DNA of 64,000 nucleotides from Clostridia bacterium (GCA_900770165.1 CAAGJJ010000037.1:1-64000), one strand, 5' to 3'; shown: positions 28,223 to 37,620, numbered from the stretch's first letter. The notes: generated by a model from the sequence alone, not told the origin. Translations and numbers: made by a program.

Positions 28223-28270
28223 GAGTTTGGCTCCTTTGAAAATTATTATTTACATGTTTAGATTTTATAA

Positions 28271-28299
28271 ATTATACCATATAGAACATCGCGTATCAA
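28271..28299 (-). promoter_or_regulatory. Promoter of the 27341 gene
   Basis: On the minus strand TTGATA (28294-28299), 17 bases, TATAAT (28271-28276) with TGG in front of the -10. Confidence 0.78.
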
Positions 28300-28420
28300 C
28301 GTCCATTTTCGAACAAATCAGTAAACTTTTTATAAATTTCGTTTTGTTTTGCTGCGTTATTCGCCGACATACGCCATTTTTCACTGTGTAGCGAAATCAG
28401 ATGAAAGTTTAAATTTCACT
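28300..28420 (-). pseudogene. Possible gene relic: open frame without a start
   Basis: On the minus strand one frame reads about 40 residues, including SEKWRMSANNAAKQNEIYKK, and stops just before the promoter above. It begins after an in-frame stop and has an internal ATG but no convincing ribosome site. It could be the tail of a decayed gene that came in with the membrane protein. The rest of the 28421-28584 gap shows nothing else. Confidence 0.25.
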
Positions 28421-28584
28421 TCTTAATTTCAAATGTCAGTCTGCATTGTGTTTATCATCACTCTGGCGGTAGCATTGCGAGTACTTCACTGTGAAAGCTG
28501 TTAATTGCTATGCTATTTTTATTAAAATGTGGTATAAAAAAGAGTAAATTAGTTATAATAAATGTTAATAAAGGGGGAGAAACA

Positions 28585-30156
28585 ATGTCTGATATGTTTT
28601 GTTTTCAATGTCAACAAACTGCTGGTAATGTTGGTTGTGTTCGAACAGGTGTTTGCGGCAAACAACCTATAACAGCGAATTTGCAAGATGATTTGATATG
28701 TGAATTAATTAAATTGGCTGAAGCTGCAAAAGAGAAAGATTATTATTCAAATGAAGCAACACGCCTTATTATTGATGGTCTGTTTACAACACTTACAAAT
28801 GTGAACTTTGATAATCGTTCAATTAAAGAATTTACAGATCGAGTAATAGCAGAAAGAAAATCTATTTCTTCCGAGGAATACAGTGTGGTAGAGTTATGGA
28901 AAGGAAATACAGATATAGTATCTTTACGTTCAACTCTTTTATTTGGCATGAAAGGGATGGCGGCATATGCACATCACGCAATGAATTTAGGTTATATTGA
29001 TAATGACGTTTCGAAATGGTTTTTTAAGGGACTTTGCGCAATAAACCAGGAGCATACTGTAGAGGAATGGCTGAATTTAATTATGGAGTTTGGTCAAACC
29101 AATTTTAAATGTATGGAACTTTTAGATAAGGCAAATACTGAATCTTTTGGCTCTCCTGTTCCTACACGTGTAAATATCGATATAAAAAAAGGACCATTTA
29201 TTGTTGTATCTGGCCATGATTTAAAAGATCTATCACAATTGTTAGAGCAAACAGATGGGAAAGGGATTAATGTATATACTCATTGTGAAATGCTACCAGC
29301 TCATGGATATCCGGAATTAAAGAAGTATTCTCATTTGGTAGGAAATTTTGGAACAGCATGGCAAAGCCAACAGAAAGAATTTGATAACATTCCTGCACCA
29401 ATACTATTTACAACTAACTGTTTAATGCCTCAACGTCCAAGTTATAAAGATAGGGTGTATACTACATCTGTTGTTGGATATGATGGACTATATCATATAG
29501 TAGCAGATAAAGACGGAAATAAAGATTTTACACCGATTATTGAACAATCTCTTAAACTTGGCGGATATAAACATGACCGTAGTATGAGCGGAATTAATGG
29601 AGGGCATATGCTGACTACCGGTTATGCTCATAATGCAGTTTTATCGAATGCAGAAAAGATAATAGAATTAATTAGAGATGGTTCTGTTAAACGAATTTTT
29701 TTAGTTGGTGGGTGCGACGGAGCACATCCAGGAAGAAATTATTATACCGAATTTGTAAAACAAACTCCTATGGATTCTTTGATTCTTACATTAGCTTGTG
29801 GAAAATATAGATTTAATGACCTTGATTTGGGAGAAATAGATGGGTTACCACGAATATTAGATATGGGACAATGTAATGATTCATATAGTGCGATTAGAGT
29901 TGCACTTGCATTAGCAGATGCTTTTGATTGTACAGTGAATGATTTACCATTAACTCTGGTATTATCTTGGTATGAGCAAAAGGCGGTTTGTATTTTATTA
30001 ACGCTTTTATCACTTGGAATAAAAGATATATATCTTGGCCCAACATTACCAGCATTTTTATCAGAAACAGTTGTTAAAACTTTAGTAGATACATTTGGTT
30101 TGCAGCCTATTACTGCACCTGAGCAGGATATGGATGCAATCCTTAGTAGAGTTTAA
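28585..30156 (+). CDS. hcp: Hydroxylamine reductase / hybrid cluster protein
   Basis: Cytoplasmic iron-sulfur protein of anaerobes that reduces hydroxylamine or nitric oxide and protects against nitrosative stress. The 523-residue product has the N-terminal Cys set C6-x2-C9-x8-C18-x5-C24 of the [4Fe-4S] cluster, spaced as in strict anaerobes. Hybrid-cluster ligand segments follow: THCEMLPAHGYPEL, TTNCLMP, GGCDGAHPGR, LACGKYRFND and DMGQCNDSYSA. ATG 28585 follows GGGGGAG; the long in-frame extension upstream is non-coding. It is single, with a terminator after it. Confidence 0.96.
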   Translation: MSDMFCFQCQQTAGNVGCVRTGVCGKQPITANLQDDLICELIKLAEAAKEKDYYSNEATRLIIDGLFTTLTNVNFDNRSIKEFTDRVIAERKSISSEEYSVVELWKGNTDIVSLRSTLLFGMKGMAAYAHHAMNLGYIDNDVSKWFFKGLCAINQEHTVEEWLNLIMEFGQTNFKCMELLDKANTESFGSPVPTRVNIDIKKGPFIVVSGHDLKDLSQLLEQTDGKGINVYTHCEMLPAHGYPELKKYSHLVGNFGTAWQSQQKEFDNIPAPILFTTNCLMPQRPSYKDRVYTTSVVGYDGLYHIVADKDGNKDFTPIIEQSLKLGGYKHDRSMSGINGGHMLTTGYAHNAVLSNAEKIIELIRDGSVKRIFLVGGCDGAHPGRNYYTEFVKQTPMDSLILTLACGKYRFNDLDLGEIDGLPRILDMGQCNDSYSAIRVALALADAFDCTVNDLPLTLVLSWYEQKAVCILLTLLSLGIKDIYLGPTLPAFLSETVVKTLVDTFGLQPITAPEQDMDAILSRV

Positions 30157-30218
30157 TAGTAAGATTTTTTAATATGCATTTATTAAAATAATAACTAGCT
30201 GAAATATTTAAATAAAAA

Positions 30219-30245
30219 ACCTACACTTCGATAAAAAGTGTAGGT
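30219..30245 (+). terminator. Terminator of hcp
   Basis: ACCTACACTT (30219-30228) pairs with AGTGTAGGT (ending 30245) with flanking A and T runs. Confidence 0.8.
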
Positions 30246-30436
30246 ATTTATTTGTATTTAATTTTTGGTATTTCATATGTATACTTATAATTTTTTAAAA
30301 TTTAACTTTCATAAAATCCTCCTTAAATAAAATGAAAGAGTTTAATTTAATATCGATAAATCAGATAAACTTTGCTAGAAAGTGACATAAAATTACAGAT
30401 AATTCACAAAAAACAGCCTTCAAATATTGGGCAGAA

Positions 30437-30460
30437 ATCTAACTTTTGAGGTGTAGTTTA
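30437..30460. repeat. Possible IS3/IS150-type terminal repeat remnant
   Basis: The segment ATCTAACTTTTGAGGTGTAG resembles the ends of IS3-family elements (TCTAACTTTTGGGG...CAGTTCA pattern). No second end or transposase reading is visible nearby. The surrounding 30246-30739 gap contains no gene; a 24-codon frame at 30476 with a weak ribosome site is not convincing. Confidence 0.25.
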
Positions 30461-30739
30461 TAAGAGGTGCCTTTATGATTTGTGATGCTGCATCTTGTTT
30501 AGAACTTGTTTATTCTTGTTTGAAAAGTGTAGGATTTATGTGGGGTTAAGGATATTAAAGGAGAAAGCTTTTAAGTATTTATACTAAAAATCTATATTTT
30601 GAAATACCTAAGGTAATATTGAATAAATCTCTTTTTGTGGAATGTTTGGTTATTTTGTCAATAGAAAGAAATTGATATTCTTTTTATACTTATAGTAACG
30701 AGATATTTTCACATGATTTTTAGAAAGGAAATATTTTAA

Positions 30740-31534
30740 ATGATTAAAAACAAAGTAAAAAAACTAACAAGTATTTGTCTAGCAGTTATTTTATTGTCAA
30801 GCGTATCTTTAAATGCATATGCTGGAGGTTCGGTATCTATGGTAAATAATATTGTAGTTATTAAAAATGATAAAAATAACATAAAAGAAAATGCATTTAG
30901 AGGATGTAAAAACTTAGAACAAGTAATAATTGAAGATGGAATAACAAAGATTAATGACGGTGCATTTAGAGATTGCATAAATTTAACTTCTATTACTATT
31001 CCAAACAGCGTAACAGAGATTGGTACAAGTGCATTTGAAAGTTGCACGAGTTTAACTGATGTATCTATTGGTAACGGTGTAAAAGAGATTGGTGTATCTG
31101 CATTTAATGGTTGCAAAAGATTAACATCTATAACTATCCCAAGTAGTATAACAAAGATTAATGGATGGGCATTTCAAGGTTGCACGAGTTTAACTGATGT
31201 AGCTATTGATAATGGTGTAGAAGAGATTGGTTCATCTGCATTTAATGGTTGTAAGAGATTAACATCTATAACTATCCCAGGTAGTGTGACAAAGATTAAT
31301 GACTATGCGTTTTATAAATGCAGTAATTTGAGATCAGTTACTTATTTGGGTGTAAGTGATCCTGGTAAAGCAACTTATTATAAAGGAATATTAAGGGTAA
31401 ATAAAAATATATTTGATTATACTGAATATAATGCTGGCTCCCATTTTTTAAAGCGTAGCTATGAACCGGTTAAAGTACCTAGTGGTTATAGCGATGACTT
31501 ATTTTGTGGAAGAAAGACAATTCCTATGGAATAA
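30740..31534 (+). CDS. Secreted leucine-rich repeat protein (BspA-like, LRR_5)
   Basis: A 264-residue protein. A signal peptide covers residues 1 to about 29 (basic start, hydrophobic core, ...NAYAG). Five to six 23-residue repeats of the type AFxxCxxLTSITIPxSVTKIxxx follow between about 50 and 205, and a non-repeat tail of about 60 residues ends the protein. There is no LPxTG signal or membrane anchor, so it is probably released or held non-covalently on the surface. Such repeats in gut and oral bacteria mediate binding to host or other cells; that is inference. GAAAGGAAA lies before ATG 30740. It opens the accessory region. Confidence 0.88.
   Translation: MIKNKVKKLTSICLAVILLSSVSLNAYAGGSVSMVNNIVVIKNDKNNIKENAFRGCKNLEQVIIEDGITKINDGAFRDCINLTSITIPNSVTEIGTSAFESCTSLTDVSIGNGVKEIGVSAFNGCKRLTSITIPSSITKINGWAFQGCTSLTDVAIDNGVEEIGSSAFNGCKRLTSITIPGSVTKINDYAFYKCSNLRSVTYLGVSDPGKATYYKGILRVNKNIFDYTEYNAGSHFLKRSYEPVKVPSGYSDDLFCGRKTIPME
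31043..31318 (+). repeat. Tandem 138-bp duplication inside the LRR gene
   Basis: Two adjacent units, 31043-31180 and 31181-31318, each encode two leucine-rich repeats (46 residues starting CTSLTDV). They differ at only a handful of residues, pointing to a recent duplication or to repeat homogenisation. Confidence 0.85.
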
Positions 31535-31686
31535 ATTACGCAAAAAACAAAATAGAAAAATGATTTAGATAATGATTTTTAAGATTATATGCAAAAGTTC
31601 AGTTGAATTTAAGTCTGTTTATTATATTAGTAGCATAGTTTAATTAGTATTTTTATGGATAAATAATGTACGAAAGGTTGGACTTT

Positions 31687-33885
31687 ATGTATGCTAGTAA
31701 GATAAAAAAAGAAAAAATTTTTTCTAAGGCTAAAAAAGGAGAAGTTTTCCCTCATATTAAAATAGAAAAAGATTTTTCTAAGGCTATAGATGAGGGTTAT
31801 AATCCTGTAGAGGAAAAACTTAATGCTAATGCTAAGTGCTATACGTTTGATGATATGTACTCAATAGAAAAAGTATTAGACAGCTATTTTACTGGAAAAG
31901 AGAAAAAAATGTCTCAATATGAGGCAGTGAAATTATACAGGATACTTATGTTTGTCTATTATGGTATAAAAAGTATAGCACTATCATATAAAAAAAATGA
32001 GCCAAAAAATATTACACCTGATAATCGTATTTTTTTCAAATATATTGCAAATGGAAAATACAGATATATTAAGAATAAATTAGCATACTTTTACACTGAA
32101 TTATTGCCAAATTTAGAAGTAGAAAGTGAGAGTCCGTTCAAAGATAACTTGAAAATAACAGAAAAAACTGAAAAAAAAATTAAAGAAAAGTATGATGCGT
32201 ATAATGAAGAAGAAAGTAAAGTATCAGCTAATTTGAAAGAAAAAGATATAAAAAAATATGCTAAAACTATAAAAAAGATGCTTTCAACAACATTTATGCC
32301 AAAGTACAGTGTTAACAAAGTTATAGATAAAGAAAAAATTAAAGATTACGAATTAATTTATGACAAAGAATTTTATAGAAAACTCGAAAAAGAAAATATT
32401 GGCAAATATATAAACAACCCAATATTTATGAATCTTTTATCATCTGAAGAACGAATAAAATTGATTAGAACCTATAAAGTAATATTAAAAAGAAATGGAA
32501 AATCAAATATAAATGAAGATCCAAAATATAAAATACAATTACCAAAACAAGAGGATAATGAAACCAATCTGCCAGAGGCAACCGAACAACAAGAAAATAA
32601 TGAAACAAATCCGCCAGAAGCAATTACGTTTGACCCTGATTATAAAAATAAAAAGAACGTAACTTATATAAAGTCTGGCGTAATAAAGAATTCAGATGGC
32701 AATTTTACTTTACACAAGATAGGAAAACCAACAACAGAAGGTGATAAGCCAGAAGACAAACCAGTTTTTGAGGCTCATAGTGCGTCAAATGGTACAGGTG
32801 CTAAAGCAGAAATAACGCATTGTTTTATACGTTTTAGAGCAACAGAATACGATCCAGATGAAGCATCAAGTTCTAGCTCAGATAAAAAATCAAAGCATAA
32901 TCCATATAAGAGAAAGGTATATTCATTAGGTTTTTATCCTGCGCATTATTATGGATATGAAAGCAGTTCTGAGATTAAAGAGACAGATCTTTTTAAGAGG
33001 CTTACTAATAAGGTAATGGGTGGCCAGCCTTCTGTAAGAGGATTAATAATGGATGATAGCGAACACTATTCTCAAATAGCCATTACAAGGAAGTGTGATA
33101 ATAAAAAAATTTCAAAATTAGATGAATGTATACATAATTTTGCGGATAAAGAACATTACAATTTGGCGTTAAATAACTGTACAGCATTTGTTTCGAAGAT
33201 TTCTAAAGATATTGGATATAGAGATATTTCTGGCTTGTTTAAAAATTTTGTATTGTATTCTCCTAATTTAGCAGCTGGAAAATTAGTAGATGCTATGATG
33301 TCAGGCAAATATACAAAAGATAAAGATACAAGTTTCAAAACTGAGGATTTTGTGAATAAATTATATGATGGTTATAATAATGAATCCAAAGAAAGACTAT
33401 TAGCCGCACAAGGTGAGGATTTTTTTTCTAAGAAAAGTTCACATGGCATCTTATATGAAATGATGCATCAAGAACTTGGTTACACTTCATCAGATACAGA
33501 TATAGAAAAGAAGGATGTAGCAGGGTTAGATGAAAAAGCTTACAAGGCATTTTGTGACACTTATAAAATTTATATAGAGCCTTTTTATGGACTTAGCAAA
33601 TCATCTCAGAAAGATAAATACGAAATTTTAAGATTTTTTGTTGTAGCTGCAAGCAATTTTAGACTTTTAAAACAAAACAAAAATAATTTTGAAAATCTAC
33701 CTAAGGATGCAAAGAGGAAAGCAGTAGAAAAGAAACGTAAAAAATATTTTGAAAGTTTAAGTAGTACACAAAAAGCAATGGAAAGGTTAAGGAAAATTGC
33801 TTTGAAACACAAGAACATACGTGCTTTCTTAATGACTAACTGTTTTGTAGATAGAATTGTTGCTGAAAAGGAAAAAACAATTTAG
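31687..33885 (+). CDS. Large protein with a putative permuted papain-like (NlpC/P60-like) domain
   Basis: A 732-residue, Lys/Glu/Asn-rich protein without signal peptide or membrane segment. Residues 1 to about 320 are helical and charged. A short Pro/Glu linker with two similar pieces (ETNLPEATEQQ and ETNPPEAIT) follows. From about 330 to 520 comes a domain with ITHCFIRFRATEYDP (His378), VYSLGFYPAHYYG, IMDDSEHYSQIAI and YNLALNNCTAFVSKI (Cys498). The His-before-Cys order and the GFYPA and NNCT patterns resemble circularly permuted NlpC/P60 or DUF4105-like cysteine peptidases; this is recalled similarity, not a search. The last 200 residues are again helical. ATG 31687 has AAAGG nine bases upstream, ATG 31666 has none. 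Role unknown; toxin, effector or peptidoglycan/lipid hydrolase are all possible. Confidence 0.7.
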   Translation: MYASKIKKEKIFSKAKKGEVFPHIKIEKDFSKAIDEGYNPVEEKLNANAKCYTFDDMYSIEKVLDSYFTGKEKKMSQYEAVKLYRILMFVYYGIKSIALSYKKNEPKNITPDNRIFFKYIANGKYRYIKNKLAYFYTELLPNLEVESESPFKDNLKITEKTEKKIKEKYDAYNEEESKVSANLKEKDIKKYAKTIKKMLSTTFMPKYSVNKVIDKEKIKDYELIYDKEFYRKLEKENIGKYINNPIFMNLLSSEERIKLIRTYKVILKRNGKSNINEDPKYKIQLPKQEDNETNLPEATEQQENNETNPPEAITFDPDYKNKKNVTYIKSGVIKNSDGNFTLHKIGKPTTEGDKPEDKPVFEAHSASNGTGAKAEITHCFIRFRATEYDPDEASSSSSDKKSKHNPYKRKVYSLGFYPAHYYGYESSSEIKETDLFKRLTNKVMGGQPSVRGLIMDDSEHYSQIAITRKCDNKKISKLDECIHNFADKEHYNLALNNCTAFVSKISKDIGYRDISGLFKNFVLYSPNLAAGKLVDAMMSGKYTKDKDTSFKTEDFVNKLYDGYNNESKERLLAAQGEDFFSKKSSHGILYEMMHQELGYTSSDTDIEKKDVAGLDEKAYKAFCDTYKIYIEPFYGLSKSSQKDKYEILRFFVVAASNFRLLKQNKNNFENLPKDAKRKAVEKKRKKYFESLSSTQKAMERLRKIALKHKNIRAFLMTNCFVDRIVAEKEKTI

Positions 33886-34422
33886 ACATGAAAAGTTCAG
33901 ACAAATAGTTCAAATTCATAGTTAACCAAAAGAATATAAAGTATATTCGATTTCTAAAAAGCGATGCACTAATTTGGTAATGCTAAATAACATTGAAAAA
34001 TAAATTGTATAAAATTTATAATGCTATAAATGCAAATTTGAGATTCATTAGATGTTTACTCATTGTGTCTACAGAAAAAATTAGTATTATATTTATAATA
34101 TAAAAATGCAATTAATAGTATAAGAGAGTTAATTCATGTGTAATTGAAAGAAAATCAAAGAGATTAAAATTATCAAAGCTCGTACATATGAAAATGATGC
34201 ATTAGAGAAGTTAAAGAAAGAATACAAAAAGCCTACGTATTAAATTCAAACAAGAATGTTTTTTAAATTTTCAATTAAGCATCGGTGAGGGTGTTGGGTT
34301 ATTAGGAAATATCAATCTTTTATTTATAGGTGTGCAACTTATTATCAATCGAGGTGTAAACGTTGATGTATTTATGCAACCGATAGGGGTAGATTAATTA
34401 CTAGAATTAGAGCAAAAAAGCC

Positions 34423-34451
34423 GCCAAGACAAGTCTGCGTATTGTCTTGGC
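34423..34451. terminator. Hairpin in the decayed region
   Basis: GCCAAGACAA (34423-34432) pairs perfectly with TTGTCTTGGC (34442-34451), preceded by a run of A. It follows the relic frame that ends at 34397 and may have been its terminator. Confidence 0.55.
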
Positions 34452-34831
34452 TATGTGATTATAGGAAAATGAAATTATAAATGTATATTTAAAAATTGGA
34501 TTAATTTTATTAAGCTTAGCTTCATTTGTGTGTGATCTAATAAAAAGGATACAAAACAATATAAGACAAAATACGAATTAATATATAGAACAATAGAAAC
34601 TTATCTAATCTTTTATTACTGATTGGTATAATAGTAGATTTAATTAAATAATAATTTGAAATAAATTTGTATAATGGATATTATAGGTATAATTACTCTT
34701 CATGTTTGCAATATACTTAGGAGTAATGGATTAGTGAATACAATAATTGAGCAATTGTTGTTGTAATTTTTAGAATAGAAAGTCAAGTATAAAGATTTGA
34801 AATTATATCTATTTTCTTTATACAATAAATA

Positions 34832-34851
34832 TCCCCACGCACAGCATGGGG
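34832..34851. terminator. Short G+C-rich hairpin before the TnpA relic
   Basis: TCCCCA (34832-34837) pairs with TGGGGA (34846-34851), flanked by A and T runs. It could be a terminator or a left-end hairpin of the IS200/IS605 element. Confidence 0.4.
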
Positions 34852-34875
34852 ACATTTATTTATATTATATTTTAA

Positions 34876-35088
34876 CTGAAAAGTGCGATAGTGATATTTT
34901 AAAGGCACGCAAATTTAAAGTATAAATTTAGAAATAAACACTTCTGGGAGGAAGAATATTACGTTAGTGCAGTATGATTAAATACTGCAACAATACAAAA
35001 ATATATTAGGGAGCAAGAAAAAGAAGATAGGATTATAGACAAATTTAAAACTAAGGAATACGTAAACTATTTTAAGAGTGGCAAATAA
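34876..35088 (+). pseudogene. IS200/IS605-family TnpA transposase relic
   Basis: One frame, interrupted by stops at 34900 and 34975, reads LKSAIVIF, stop, RHANLKYKFRNKHFWEEEYY then VSAV, stop, LNTATIQKYIREQEKED and KEYVNYFKSGK. This matches the C-terminal half of Y1-type TnpA (KSAxMIFxRHANLKYKFGN...FWxxGYYVSTVG...IxKYIxxQ). The N-terminal part with the HUH motif is missing. The G+C-richer stretch 35089-35170 just after it may contain the element's right-end fold-back. The element is dead. Confidence 0.85.
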
Positions 35089-35182
35089 TCAGTCCTCTTA
35101 GGCTTGAACATAGTGAAAGTAAGCACGCCTTGAGATGGTTGGCACTCTCATACCATTTATAGAGCTTTTCATACCGTGTCTT

Positions 35183-37552
35183 TTAGATGTGGTTATGATT
35201 TATTAATTTTCCTAAAGATTTTAGAGTACATATAAATATAGCAGTAGATAATATAAGTAAGAATATTAGTATAAATAAAGATTTAGCATTTAATAGTGCA
35301 AGTGAAAATATTTCTCTACCAAATATAATTCCTGCTGCGAACCCACTAGACATTAATATTATAAGTACTTTTCTTATGTTGTTTAATGGTAGAGATATTT
35401 TAAAGAGTAAGAGTAAACCTGTATATCCAGTTAAAATTACCGAAATAGTTAAAAATTCTTCTATGCTTAATTTAAAAATGTTTGTTGCTAATATGACTGA
35501 TAAAATGTTAAGTACAACACTTATTGCTGCAGGAATAGACTTACTAATTATATTTATAAAAAAGTTACCTTTTATTCTTTCATTATTAGGCTCTAAAGCT
35601 AAGATGAAAGATGGTATACCAATTGTAAACATACTTATTAATGTCATTTGTATTGGCATAAATGGGTAAGGCATATTTATAAATATGAATAGAATAGATA
35701 ATAATAAAGAATACAATGTTTTAACAAGGAATAGTGAAGCAGACCTTTGAATATTATTTATAGATCGACGTCCTTCTGCAACAACTTTTGGCATGGAATC
35801 AAAACAGGAGTTTAAAAGAACAAGTTGAGATACATTTCTAGCGGCGTCGCTTCCAGATGCCATTGCAACACTACAATCTGCTTCTTTTAAGGCTAATACA
35901 TCATTAACACCGTCACCTGTCATAGCTACCGTACGCCCTTGATCTTTTAGAGCAACAATTAATTTTTTCTTTTGCTGCGGTGTTACTCTTCCAAATACGG
36001 AATATTTTTGAGCTGCTTGTTTTAAGTCTTCGTCATTCTCAAGAGTTGTAGCATCAATATAATTATCTGCATTGTCTAATCCAGCAGCTTTTGCAACATT
36101 TGAAACAGTTAATACATTGTCTCCAGATATTATTTTTATATTTACTCCTTGCTCTTTAAAGTATTTTAAAGTTTCTTTTGCTTGTTTTCTTATTTTATCG
36201 TTAATAATTATAAATGCTATTGGATAAGTATCTTTTGGAATATCTTCTCCATTAAAATCGTTGTTAGAATGAGCTAATATTAAAACTCTATTTTTAGATG
36301 TATACTCTTTTAATTCATCTTCTATTTCCGATATATTATTATTTAATATAAATTCTGCAGCACCTAAGATAAAGCTACCTTCATTTTTAAAATATACTCC
36401 GGACCATTTTTTCTCAGATGAGAATGGGACGGATTTAATTGCATCGTAAACTTTTTTGTTTCCAAATTTATCTCTAATAGCATTAAATGTTGGATTGTTA
36501 TCATTTAATGCGTAAACCATAGAAGACATAATTTCGTTTATCTTGTGCGAGAAAGACTTATCAATTTCAACAGTGTTAATAACTTCCATATTACCATCTG
36601 TTATAGTACCGGTTTTATCGAGACATAATGTGTCTACTCTAGCTAATGTTTCTATGCAGTATAATTCTTGGACTAAAACTTTTTGCTTCGATAATCTTAT
36701 AACACCAACTGCAAGAACAGTGCTTGTTAAAAGGATAAGACCCTCGGGAATCATTCCTATTAAAGCAGCAACAGTATGTACAACGGCATTCTGATATGTA
36801 TTAGACTCAACAATATTAAACTGTTTATAAAATAACATTATACCTAATGGTATTATTATGAAAGAAATAATTTTAATAATTAAATTTAATGTGTACATTA
36901 TTTCTGAGTTTACTTTTTTTATATATTTTGCATCATTAGAAATTTTAGCTGCGTAGTTTTGATTACCTATATGTTCTATTTTAGCCTTGCAACTTCCGCT
37001 TACAATAAAGCTGCCAGATAAAAGCATATCTCCTTTCTTTTTTGTAATAGGATCAGATTCACCGGTTAATAAAGACTCATTAACTTCGCATTTTCCGTCG
37101 ACAACAATACAATCTGAAACGATTTGATTTCCATTTTTTAAATATACAATATCATCAAGAACTAATTCTTTTATTGGAATATGCTCTATTTTACTATTTC
37201 TTACAACGTTTACTTTTGTTGAAGATATTAATGAAAGTTTATCTACAGCTTTTTTGGCTCGTATTTCTTGAAATGTACCTATTAGTGTATTGCAAATTAT
37301 AACTCCAATAAATAATAAATTTTTATAAGATCCTACACATAATATTGCAATAGCTAATAATATATTTAATATATTGAAAAGTGTAACGATATTTTCAAAA
37401 AATATTCTTGGTATTGTTTTTGTAGGTACAGTTGTATCATTATTTACTAGATTGTCTTTTTTTCTTTGATTAATTTGATCAGTTGAAAGTCCTGAATTGC
37501 AATCTGGATTGTACCTTACTATTTCATCCGTAGTTTTTAGAGCTTTTTTCAT
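35183..37552 (-). CDS. P-type cation-transporting ATPase, CtpE-like
   Basis: An ATP-driven cation pump of 789 residues in the plasma membrane. Segments in order are two N-terminal helices, an actuator domain with NESLLTGESDP, the family-typical GMIPEGLILLTS in the fourth helix, the phosphorylated Asp312 in DKTGTITDG, a hinge TGDGVNDVLALKEAD, and a six-helix C-terminal part. The wording MIPEGLxLLTS plus QELYCIETLARVDTLCLDKTGT is closest to the CtpE class, linked to Ca2+ in mycobacteria; the ion here is not known. ATG 37552 follows TAGGAGT. It has its own consensus promoter. Confidence 0.9.
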   Translation of the reverse strand: MKKALKTTDEIVRYNPDCNSGLSTDQINQRKKDNLVNNDTTVPTKTIPRIFFENIVTLFNILNILLAIAILCVGSYKNLLFIGVIICNTLIGTFQEIRAKKAVDKLSLISSTKVNVVRNSKIEHIPIKELVLDDIVYLKNGNQIVSDCIVVDGKCEVNESLLTGESDPITKKKGDMLLSGSFIVSGSCKAKIEHIGNQNYAAKISNDAKYIKKVNSEIMYTLNLIIKIISFIIIPLGIMLFYKQFNIVESNTYQNAVVHTVAALIGMIPEGLILLTSTVLAVGVIRLSKQKVLVQELYCIETLARVDTLCLDKTGTITDGNMEVINTVEIDKSFSHKINEIMSSMVYALNDNNPTFNAIRDKFGNKKVYDAIKSVPFSSEKKWSGVYFKNEGSFILGAAEFILNNNISEIEDELKEYTSKNRVLILAHSNNDFNGEDIPKDTYPIAFIIINDKIRKQAKETLKYFKEQGVNIKIISGDNVLTVSNVAKAAGLDNADNYIDATTLENDEDLKQAAQKYSVFGRVTPQQKKKLIVALKDQGRTVAMTGDGVNDVLALKEADCSVAMASGSDAARNVSQLVLLNSCFDSMPKVVAEGRRSINNIQRSASLFLVKTLYSLLLSILFIFINMPYPFMPIQMTLISMFTIGIPSFILALEPNNERIKGNFFINIISKSIPAAISVVLNILSVILATNIFKLSIEEFLTISVILTGYTGLLLLFKISLPLNNIRKVLIILMSSGFAAGIIFGREIFSLALLNAKSLFILIFLLILSTAIFICTLKSLGKLINHNHI

Positions 37553-37587
37553 TTTATACTCCTAATATTATTATTTAATTCATAAAT

Positions 37588-37610
37588 GTAAATACAAAAG
37601 TATTATTTAC
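37588..37610. promoter_or_regulatory. Inverted repeat at the start of the ATPase transcript
   Basis: GTAAATA (37588-37594) and TATTTAC (37604-37610) flank nine bases, lying a few bases downstream of the expected minus-strand start point near 37614. It may be an operator. No regulator gene is adjacent. Confidence 0.35.
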
Positions 37611-37620
37611 TTTAATGTAC

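Larger units (their letters stand above)
33886..34870. other. Gene-poor decayed DNA
   Basis: No intact gene is present. Relic frames can be read: one ending at 34244 contains KARTYENDALEKLKKEYKKP, and another, open from 34215 to 34397, contains LSIGEGVGLLGNINLLFIG without a start codon. Two short hydrophobic stretches near 34480-34580 and 34600-34650 each end in a DLIK-like sequence. A TTGAAA/TATAAT pair near 33990-34025 could be a promoter. None of these can be assigned to a family. Confidence 0.45.

Noticed and set aside
30476..30550. 24-codon frame beginning MICDAASC
   Set aside because: The ribosome site is weak, there is no recognisable family, and the stretch is within decayed DNA.
31043..31318. 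CRISPR-like repeat array
   Set aside because: The repetition is coding tandem leucine-rich repeats without unique spacers; no CRISPR array was seen anywhere in the window.
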